Below the pieces are notes generated by a model, which saw only the letters and a list, made by a program, of their open reading frames with translations, did no database searches and was not told the DNA's origin. DNA of 64,000 bases. It comes from Dactylellina haptotyla. Lineage: Eukaryota > Ascomycota > Orbiliomycetes > Orbiliales > Orbiliaceae. Below, in pieces: positions 37,406 to 46,500 of this stretch; the stretch's first letter is position 1; the number at the start of each line of letters is the position of its first letter. A program made the translations under genes and the position numbers. Location of the stretch: the NCBI GenBank assembly GCA_031310005.1, contig CM062386.1, positions 2,728,001 through 2,792,000 of the forward strand. Direction: 5' to 3'.

Positions 37406-37583
37406 AAGACTTTGAAACCTGTCGTTCTTATACACAAGTTTTCACCTCCTAGGGTGCAATACAATGATCGATTGGTAAATGTGCTAAAAAAAAACTTTAT
37501 CCAGAAAGACCCCAAATGTTCATTCTCGGAGTACACATATACACATGAAAGACAAGACTACACTTCCAAGTATCCACCTGAAT

Positions 37584-37742
37584 ATGCTCGCTAGATTCAT
37601 CTCTATTCTCCATAACTTCATTATATTATGCTTCGTCTTTAATACCGTGTTGCAATCTGCACAAATGGCTACTCACACTACATCGAATTCGAACGAGTTC
37701 GGTTCCAATACGACAGGATTGCTCTTCGGGTATGATGTGTAA
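37584..37742 (+). CDS. possible small secreted peptide ORF
   Basis: A 52-codon frame whose N-terminus looks like a signal peptide: a basic residue after the Met (MLARF), a hydrophobic core (FIILCFVFNTVL), then QSAQ and a Thr/Ser/Asn-rich tail. It lies in the gene desert with no clear promoter. A GTATGA donor-like site near its end would allow continuation into another exon, but no convincing second exon was found. Signal-like stretches arise easily in A/T-rich DNA, so chance is the leading explanation. Confidence 0.15.
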   Translation: MLARFISILHNFIILCFVFNTVLQSAQMATHTTSNSNEFGSNTTGLLFGYDV

Positions 37743-38968
37743 CCAACTATCGAAAGCCGCAATCTCCAAGAACTGACTCTGGTAGAATGGATGTAGAGAT
37801 CTTTCTCTCCTACCTTTTCTCGAAATAAGGAATCGTCATACCACATGGCGCTTCGAATTCTTTAACCTTCTCCCAAGAATAAGACATATGATTACTCTTC
37901 TATTACTTTCTGGTACGGGTCATACCGCAGTACCCAAAAAGGGTGGAAATACATTCGATTATATTAAACCGTTACGAGTAATATTGGTAATACTTCTGCC
38001 AATAAAGACTCGATAATAAAGGCAGCCAATATCACCTCGACGATGTAACCAGATATATTTTTATATGCATGCACACACACACTCGAGTACCCCCCGGAGC
38101 AAAAACACAATCACTCAGGCACCTACCTATATACACACACGCAAGGCACGCAATCACCGAGCGATTTATGATAATGATCCTACAACAGTTTATTCTAGGG
38201 AAGCTAGCGTTCGTTGGATGGGTCGAATGACCCTTCCAATTTGCTTTGCTAAGGAAAACGCCCTGTCCGTATAAATATACAAACCCCTCCAAAACTACTA
38301 CAAGAACTGCAGGATTCTGCGAACGCGTAATGTCGTTGTGATATTAGCATTATCTCCGCCTTGACAGAAGCAAGATGGGACATACGAAGACCTACATGTT
38401 GGCAGTAGTGAAGATGACGAATTTTTACACTTGGTACGAAGAGAGGGGTCCGGTGTTTATAGTTTTTTTTTTTTCTATATTCGCCTCGTTCCTCGGTAAT
38501 GTACTAAAGTTGGATACCCGAACTACTTGCAAACCTACGACCCGTTCTGCAGATCTGGCGTAACGTAACTCCTTACACGTACATATACGACTACGGGGGC
38601 GACTTTGAACTAAAATTCGACGGGGCGTTCCCCCTGATGTACCGGTCTAACTTACTCACGACGATGGAGTCGTTGTTCGAACTCTAGAATGCAGAAAGCT
38701 TCGTGTTTGCGATATCCCCTATTACAATGCGCGTTTGATGACTTTTATACAGACCTCAAATCTCAGCTTCATGCGCAGCGGAAAACGGTTTGCGAAATCA
38801 TAGGTCACTTTGGATGCTCCGAATATACAACCAATCAAGCTGCGCATAGTATGTCTACAATTCTACGAAAACTGATATATATAGATAGATAGACATATGG
38901 GCACCCATATAAATGTTTTTAATCATCGTACTTTTTGCTAAAAAATACCCGCCAATCCCAATCCACCT

Positions 38969-39010
38969 TCTACTACTACTACCACTACCACTACTGCTAC
39001 TAGTACTACT
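38969..39010. repeat. CTA-type interrupted microsatellite
   Basis: Interrupted trinucleotide tract (CTA/CCA/CTG units) directly before the (GA)n tract. Confidence 0.85.
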
Positions 39011-39016
39011 TTGAAG

Positions 39017-39020
<4 letters not shown>

Positions 39021-39095
<75 letters not shown>
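39021..39095. repeat. (GA)37 microsatellite
   Basis: 75 uninterrupted bases of GA, the longest simple tract in the window, at the right edge of the gene desert. Confidence 0.97.
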
Positions 39096-39098
<3 letters not shown>

Positions 39099-40076
39099 AG
39101 CCGGAAGGAAGGAAGGAATTCCCTATATATGTACAACTGAATAAACGTCGTCATCGTCATCCTCGTCGTGTCACCTGCAAATAATGGAAAATGAAAAAGA
39201 ATAAAAAAATGAAAGAAACAAAAAAAGAAGAAGAGAAAGAAGTAAATGTAGTCATGTATATATCTCCCTCCCAGATCAAGATCCCATTTGACAGAGTTCT
39301 CGTATAATTGCGCGCGCGAGGGAGCCGCATCGACGGTGTGAAAAAAAAAAGCGTAGTTTGGAAAAAAAAGGGAAAAAGGAAAAGAGAGAAAAAGAAGGTA
39401 AAAGGAAATCTTCTCGGTCTCGTTTTCCTCTCTTTTTTCGTATGAAATTAAGAATAGTATATAAACATTTCCAGACGACAAAAAAAGTTTCGGCGAGTAG
39501 AAAGAATAAACAAAAGAAGAGAGATACAGTGAGAGAAAAATATATATAATAGTGAAGCCAAGCAAGTCCCTTGTCGGTTTAATATTCTCTGCCCCCATGT
39601 TGCTATCACTGCTGTTTTTTGTGTAACCTGTACCCTTCCCCCTCTCGCATTGAAAAATTCGAAAATCGATAGGAAGTTTGAATTTTGCGTGTGTGTCTTG
39701 TCGCGCGATCGTGGGTTGGCAGCAAAAAGTAGTGTCGTGTGACTGGTTGCAAAAAAAAAAGTCGAAATTAAACAGAACAATGAATCCCTCCTGCTCCACT
39801 ATTTTAATTCCTATCTTCCATATCTCCTTCCTTCCTTCGATTCCTTCCTCCCTTCCGTTCCTTCCCGTTTTCCCCATTCCCACCCCCGTCAGACGTCGTT
39901 CACATCCCGTTCGTTCGTTTATTCATATCATTCATATCATTTCTTCTTCTTCTTTTTTGTTTCAAAAATTTTCTCTTTCTTTTGATAATTGTTTATTTTT
40001 CGATAAAAAAGTAAAAAAAAGTAAAGGGAAAGAAAGAAAAAAGGGACGTAGAAAAGAGTTAAAAGAGACGAGAACT

Positions 40077-40889
40077 TTAACGGGTCTGGAAGTAGTCGAG
40101 GAGGATGCTGCGCTCGGTGGACTCCTCACCCCAGTCGCGGACGACGACGCAAGAGCAGTTGACGACCTTGCGGGGGTTTCCTTCACGGTCGAGGGTGCCT
40201 GTTTTGGAGACAAGTCAGTGACCGTTTTTGCCGGAATGGTTTTGGTCGTGTGTGTTTTTTTGCCATCGGGTTAAAAAGTTACAAAAAAAATAAGAAATAC
40301 CACAACCCCACATTTAAAGTGTCAAAAAAAAGAAAAGTGGACAAAAATAGATAATTGCGATAACGAAACGTAGTCGCCCACGATGCTCACATATGGAAAA
40401 AGGAGGAATAATAAAGGAAAGGGAAAGAAGGGAACGTACACAAACCAGCCCACTCGCCCAGCTTCTTGCCATCGCCGACCTTGATCAGCGGGATCTTGTG
40501 CTCGGCACACAGGGCCTCGACGAGCTTCTTGTAGGCGTCCTCCTCGCAGTTCTCGTTCAGCACGCACATGTGGGCTTGTCGTCGGTCGAGGGCCTTGGAG
40601 GCTTCGCGGAGACCGCGGGCGAGACCGTCGTGGATGAGAGCGTGGCGGAGGACGCCCTTGAGGGCTTCCTCGACGGACATGGCGCCCTTGGCGGTGGTGC
40701 TGTCGGCGGCGACCTCGATCTCATCGGCGGCCTCGACCTGGGGGACATCTTCTCCGTCCGACTGTTCCAATTAGTATATAGTGCAGCAACGGCCGATTGG
40801 TGCATATACATATACATATGGAGAGATATATAAATATATCACATGCGATATGTATATGCGTATACACGCCCATTGAGAAGACATACCAT
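40077..40889 (-). CDS. RPS12: 40S ribosomal protein eS12
   Basis: Small-subunit ribosomal protein of the L7Ae fold, part of the 40S beak. Three exons (40889-40887, 40761-40440, 40198-40077) give 148 aa. The first coding exon is only the ATG, followed at once by a GTATGT donor; exon 2 then reads [17 protein letters not shown]. Family signatures: [60 protein letters not shown], and the C-terminal [20 protein letters not shown] ending DYFQTR. An intron at or in the start codon is a known habit of fungal ribosomal protein genes. A telobox-like AACCCTAA lies about 270 bases upstream. Secure call; the N-terminal splice is supported by the match to the conserved SDGED start. Confidence 0.96.
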
Positions 40890-41419
40890 CTTGGAGTGTA
40901 GATTTGTTTTTTAGTTTTTAAAACTGAGAAAAAAGAGGTTGAAGTAGTTGATGTCAAGAGTTCCTTAAAGGCTGTCCCCGGGGAAAGGTATGATGTTTAA
41001 AGAAAGGAAAGCGAGAGCGTGGATAATTATTCGATGGTGTTCATGAGGAAACGAAGCGGATCAGGAAAAAAAGCGAAAAATTCGGTCGGCCACACAGTTT
41101 TGTCCCAACACATTGACGGTGCCGACAACTGGGTTGCGCAGGCGAAGGGCTGCGGAACCCTAACAAACATGCGCCCAACGCGCAAACATTTGTATATATA
41201 TAGATTCACTACGACGACGACGAGGTTATATATATAAAGAAATATATCTGGGCTGGATACCGTGGAGAGTGTAGATACTCAGGCATCATTCTACTGGTTC
41301 TCACGGTAATGGTTATACGGGTTTGGTCGCGGCAGGCTTATCAGTTGGGCATTTATGAAGATACGTTTGCTCGGTTTCTTATCATGTTGCTACGCTTATA
41401 TAATATCGTATACGAGTAA
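40890..41419. promoter_or_regulatory. eS12 promoter region / DFG10 3' flank
   Basis: 530 bases upstream of eS12 and downstream of DFG10 (both -). Contains the telobox-like octamer, several TATATA stretches (near 40795-40860 and 41190-41240) and no ORF of interest. Confidence 0.5.
41156..41163 (-). promoter_or_regulatory. telobox-like element (TTAGGGTT on the gene strand)
   Basis: AACCCTAA on the + strand, about 267 bases upstream of the eS12 start codon. Teloboxes bound by Tbf1-type factors are a known feature of ribosomal protein promoters in several fungi. The site is a single octamer, so chance occurrence is possible. Confidence 0.4.
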
Positions 41420-42492
41420 TTACAAGACGAACGGCAGGATCCGCCACTTGTCCGCCACCGCCCACTGGCCAAACTTACCCCCGTACCAGCTCCTGGTGAT
41501 CCCCGCGCAGAACGTGAGGTTGACGCACACAAACACGGATACGTAAAGTAAAGTCGTATTCACCCACCGGCCCGTGGGAGCACCCAGGACGACGAAGGAC
41601 GCGTAGATGACGCATTCCGCCAGATAATGCGGGGAGAGGGTGTACGCGAACAGCGGGTGGGTGGGGTAGGAGTACTTGACGAGCGAGGCGAGGTGCACGT
41701 GGGCGTCGTGCTGGAAGCCCGTGGCCAGGAAGAAGAAGGGCAGGGCGATTAATGTGTTGATGCGGGGGGGTTTGAGCAGGTTGGACGGGTGGGAGAGCGG
41801 GAGGTTGGAGTTCAGGCGGAGGGTGTCGACGCCCTCGGTGAAGGTCGCGAAGCCCATCGCCGTGTAGTGGGTGAGACCCGCGATGTAGATCAGGATGCCC
41901 ATTTTGGATGTCCCCGGTTTTTGGATCTCGAGGGCTTCGTAGAGGCGGCGGGCGGATTGCATGCCCATGCAGATGATGCAGAGGAGGATGGTCTCGAAGC
42001 TCTGCTGGCCGGGAGGGGCGGGGACGATCTGAGGAGAATCAGGAGGGGTGACGGCATCGCTGTTGGGGAGGACGGACAGAAACGACTGGAGGATGCGGCC
42101 GTGGGAGAGGATCTGGAGGAGCCAGAAGAGCTGGACGGCGAAGGAGAAGGCGTAGAAGTGCGTGAACCAGCCGTGCGGGACCTGCAGTTTTGCGAGCAGG
42201 TTCAGCGGGGCATCGAGGAGCGATTCTTCTTTCTTCGTATCATCTTTCTTTCCACCCTCTTTCTTTTCACTCTCCTTCTTATCGCCATCTGCGATCTGGG
42301 CGTTCTTGCCGTAGGTGTAGAGCTTCCTGGCGAAGGGCGGGAAGACGTTGAGGGTTATCGTCTGACGGGGGGTCGTCAGCTCACACGTAATATGGAGGGA
42401 TGTCCAGTACGTACGACGAGGATGGCGTTGAGGTAGAAGAAGCGGACGGCGGCGGCGAGGGACACGCCCCGCAGGACGTCCTCAGATATCAT
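41420..42492 (-). CDS. DFG10: polyprenol reductase-type steroid 5-alpha-reductase family protein (DFG10/SRD5A3)
   Basis: ER membrane enzyme of the pathway that saturates the alpha-isoprene unit of polyprenols to make dolichol, the lipid carrier for N-glycosylation. Two exons (42492-42415, 42361-41420) give 339 aa. Exon 1 encodes MISEDVLRGVSLAAAVRFFY. A Lys/Glu-rich cytosolic loop follows (about residues 45-65). Then come MGMQSARRLYEAL, a hallmark of the DFG10 branch, and hydrophobic helices. The conserved 5-alpha-reductase C-terminus includes LSPHYLAECVIYASFV, WYGGKFGQWAVADKWRILPF and the stop shortly after. The ATG at 42492 is the first in frame; upstream the frame stays open through a His/Gln/Pro-coding 12-bp repeat but holds no ATG nearby. 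Confidence 0.9.
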
Positions 42493-43551
42493 CTTTCCGT
42501 GATGATGATGTTGTGGATGATGTTGTGGATGATGTTGTGGATGTTGGAGGTTTGTCTCCAACACGCCAACGTCATGCGGATGCCATTTTTAGCCGCACAG
42601 CAGACGGAATGCGGATACCACGTTGTGAGATATCCAACGTATTGGAATATATATTATATATTTCCTTCTTGTTCAGATACAAGTCCGGGGTCGCGAAAGG
42701 GGGTGGCCAGGGCGGACTGCGATGTACCCTGCACGGCGTAGATGTGGTCACCAGATAACAGGGGAGACCTTGCAGCTTGGCGTGGCTGCATTCTGTTTCT
42801 CGTGCAGTCCTGCTCAATTTTGCATTGGCCGATGGACTGATTGCAGGAGACTGTGTCCTTGCTCTCCGAATCGATCGATGGAAAGAGTATCTGCGCATGG
42901 GCACTTTTATCAAAGACGAGTTAGTGCGAAGGGGAGCCCGGCGGTGCACTTTGTCGTCGATGTCAATAATAATAATAATGGTGTTTGTGTGCACTCGAAG
43001 TGAACTTGCCCGGGTGAGCGAAGAGGGTGTTTTTCTTTTCCTTCTCTTTTGCTCTTAGCCCCCAGCCGAGTTGCAGAGTTGCAGTCATCCTCCCTTTCTC
43101 TCCTCCTTCTTCCTTTTATTTCCTTTCCCTTTTAATTTGGGAATAAAAAAACATTCGAAATTGTTATCCCTCCGCCTGCCTTCGAAGCCCGTTCTGCCGC
43201 AACACATCCGACCTCCCCATACATTTTACATACATTTCACATACATTTCACACCCATTTTGCACCAATTTTGCACATTTTGGAACACTCCGAATTGCAGG
43301 ACCCGTCGAATGATCTCCGCCCGTCGAGTTGTATCAGCGTGTAGTAGCACTATCACCCCGTAAATACAGACAGTACAATACAATACAATACACAATACAC
43401 CCCCACAACCACGTAGAATAGGACGGAATACAAGTGAATACTCGTCGTCGTCCTCGTCACCCTCGATCGTGTACTCCTCCTCGTCCTCCTCGTGCTGACC
43501 GGAGACCAGTATGCGGTGGGCACGAACGGGGCTTCGGACTTCATCAGCTAC
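42493..43551. promoter_or_regulatory. divergent promoter region DFG10 / HOS4
   Basis: About 1.06 kb between two divergent genes. The DFG10 side holds a 12-bp tandem repeat. The HOS4 side ends in a long C/T-rich leader with an upstream ATG (43310) opening an 18-codon uORF. No separate gene was recognised. Confidence 0.5.
42501..42543. repeat. 12-bp tandem repeat next to the DFG10 start
   Basis: Nearly three copies of TTGTGGATGATG preceded by GATGATGATG. In the DFG10 frame it would encode a QHHPQHHP-like string, immediately 5' of the first ATG. Confidence 0.85.
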
Positions 43552-46500
43552 ATGACTTCGACCGTCTCCTCCCTCCCGACTCCCGTTCCACCGCAGCAGC
43601 AGGCCCCTTCACCGGCTCATGGCATGAATGGTATATCCTCCCTCGCTCTCAATGCAAAGTTGCTGTCCATGGCGGGTGCACTGGCAATTAACAGTCCCGG
43701 CGGTCCAGGCCAGCAGCAGGCTCACCTCCCAACCCTCAACGAGCCGGCCTCCTCCTCCCATCACGACTCCGACTCCGAGGCCGAGACCGTCGTCCTCTCC
43801 CTCGGCCGGGGCAGGAGTCGGAGCAACCGTCGGAGCAATGAGGAGCCTTCCAACAATAACGACGACCGGCTAGCCGCTCCTTCTCACAAAAGAACGTCGA
43901 ACGGGGGGGCGGTCGACTCGAAGACCAGCAATACGTCCAGTCGCTCCGACCGGGACGCCAGCCTCAACACCAACAACACCACCACCACCACCACCACCAC
44001 CACCGCCAACAATAACGACGACGATGTCGCTGCCGCCTACTCGTCCGAACTCTCCTCCGCCCCGTCCTCCCGGGCCCCGTCCTCGAAACGCCCGTCTGCG
44101 AAGGACTCCTCCTCGCACGCCTCCCGCAAACGCACCGCGTCTCCCTCGCGGCTGACCCATTCGCCCCCTCGCAGGAAAATCGTCAAGACCAACCACGACG
44201 AACCGAACAATAGTAGTAATAGTAACGTTAATGACCGTCGTTCGCTCAAGCGGAAGACCCGCGAGGTCTCCGTCGACCGCAAGATCAAGACCGAGGACGA
44301 ATCCCCCCGCGGCGTGCGCATCAAATCCTCCCCTCCCGTCTCCCCCCCTCCCTCCGGCAACACCAACGGCACCAAGCACAACAATGCCACCCCGCTCTCT
44401 CGCCCGGGCCACTCCCGCAAGAGGAGCGTCCCCCATCTCGACACTTCATCATCCTCTCGGAAAACCCCCACCGCTTCTGTCGGTAACAAACACCACAAGG
44501 CCAAGAGGACCGGTGGCCGTCCCGCCGCCCTCAACTTTCACGATTCTGATAACGAAGTCAAATCGACCTCCTCCTCGAGATCGAATTCCCCGCACGTTGC
44601 CACTAACAGCCGCAGGAGAAGGCCTTCTCTGTCCGGGCCCGCGGCCTCTCCCGCTCGTCTGGTGGGGCCCGGCCACAAGATGAAGCGTGACAAAACCGGC
44701 AGAAACCAACTGCACAAGGTCTGCGGGAAAGGCGACCTCGACGAGGCGAAAGCGTGTCTGGCCGCCGAGCCGGAGTTGTTGAACGAGGCCGATAATGCGG
44801 GCTATCTGCCCATCCACGCCGCCGCCCTGGCCGGTCACGATGGAATCGTGGCCTGGCTCATCGACCGTGGTGCCGTGGTGGACAAACCCGCCGAGGACCT
44901 GTCGACCCCGCTGCTGGATGCCGTCGAAAACGGCCACATCGATGTTGTCAACATCCTGCTGGAAAACGGTGCTGACCCCCGGCATCGAAACAAAGCCGGC
45001 CAGTCGTCCGTCGATATCGCCATGACCCAGCGGCAGCAGCTGACCGACGAAGACGAACGGACCGCCATGGAACAGGTCGAGGAGGCCCTCAAGGCCGCTC
45101 TGGCGAAAATGAAGACGAAGAAGAGACCCGACGACGAGACCAGAAAAAACGAGAGCAGCTCCTCCCGAGCCGCCTCAGTCGCCAGCCCGAGCCATTTCTC
45201 CCCTCCTCCCCAATCGAACCCCATCATGAGCGGCAGCAGCAGCCGCCGGAGGACGGGTCGTGGCGAACCGACAAGAAACGAATTCCTCTGGCTCGACGCC
45301 GGCAAGGGCGGCCAGGCCAAGTTGAAACAGGCCTCCCGGGACGGCGACATGGAGATGGCCGGCAAGCTGCTGGAAAGCGGCATCGTGCCCGACCCGGAGT
45401 CGATGATGCTAGCGGCCCGCGGAGGACACCTCGACGTGCTGAATCTGCTGGTGGCCTTTGGCGGTGACAGCGATCCGGACCCGAAAGATGTGATCCGGCA
45501 ACACACAAAGGACAAGAGCCAGTTTCCCCTCGTCACCGGCGAAGAAACCCCGCTGCTCGCAACCATCGGTCGAAACAACATCGAGGTCCTCAAACTGCTC
45601 CTTAGAAGCGAGTCCATGAAGGAACCCCGCCGTCTCGATCACAAAGGTCGCTCGTATCCCGAAATCGCTCGACACCGCGCCGGAGAAAACTGGGAGGAGG
45701 AAGTCAAGCTGCTCCAGGCCGCCTTTGACGCCGCCGGCCCTCAGAAGACGAAGAAGTCGTCGAGAGAAAAGCTCGACTCGTCCTCGCCGGTCGCCTCGAG
45801 AAAGGAACTCAAAGAAAAGGAACGCAGCAAGGCTGAACGGAAGGAACTCAAAACCGACGAAGCAGCCAAGAAGGCCAAGCGGCTCCGCCGGCGGACTGCC
45901 TCCCCCGCTGCATCCTCCGCCATGGACGACACGGCCCCCTCGGAACGTGAAATCTCACCTGCTATCGCTCGAACCAAACTGAAGGATCTCGACAAGCAGA
46001 AGCGTAAGGAGCGCACTGTCGAGTCCGACTATTCGGCGATCAGCGATAGTAACGCCACCGTGGACGGAACGAAGACCAAGAAGCGACGTCTCGTTCTCGG
46101 CAAAGACCTGGCGTCGAAGGAGGAGAAGAAGGAGAAACCGGCAACGGTAACGACGACGACGAAAGATGAAAAACCCGCGAAAAAGAGAACTGACGAGATG
46201 GAGGTCGACCACCCGCCCAAACGGGAAAAGGAGAAGGACGGCAAGAAGAAAAAAGAGAAGCTGCAGCTGCCGGAAGACGAAGACGTTGATATGGCGGATG
46301 CCCCGCGACCGAAGAAGAAGGTTGCCGATCCCGAACGGCACGCCAAACGCGAGCAATCACTCGACAAACGCCATCGGGAGAGCAGCTCCAGCTCCAGCCG
46401 ACCCGTCGCCAGCAACGACCACAACAATTCTGACGCCGACGCCGTCCACACGAAGGCCGATGCGCTCGCGAAGAAGCGTCGGAAGATGGAAGAAGATGAT

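Larger units (their letters stand above)
31600..38900. other. A/T-richer gene desert of unknown origin
   Basis: About 7.3 kb that is visibly A/T-richer and poorer in CpG than its flanks. Stops occur in all six frames; the longest open frame is 219 codons. By eye I found no reverse transcriptase, integrase, transposase, helicase, HET or NACHT motif, no tRNA and no clear terminal repeats. TpA is common, but in the line I counted (34921-34980) it is not above ApT, so repeat-induced point mutation is not clearly shown. It includes short GC-rich islands (33581-33594, 34430-34500, 35160-35340). It could be decayed mobile or gene sequence or a long non-coding spacer; the data do not decide. Confidence 0.5.
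38901..40076. other. microsatellite-rich 3' flank of the eS12 gene
   Basis: Between the desert and the eS12 stop codon. It contains CTA-rich and (GA)n tracts and, toward eS12, A-rich and C/T-rich runs on the + strand. The 342-codon minus-strand frame here is low complexity (a Ser-Leu dipeptide repeat from the GA tract) and is not a gene. Confidence 0.6.

Noticed and set aside
31600-38900. LTR element, LINE or DNA transposon in the A/T-rich block
   Set aside because: I looked for polymerase, integrase and transposase motifs and for terminal repeats and found none that I could support, so no family is called.
38855-39883. 342-codon open frame on the minus strand
   Set aside because: Its length comes from the (GA)n tract (a Ser-Leu dipeptide run) and T-rich sequence; no conserved motif, and it runs into the eS12 3' flank.
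42501-42543. Short CRISPR-like array
   Set aside because: The 12-bp units are directly tandem with no spacers; eukaryotic context.
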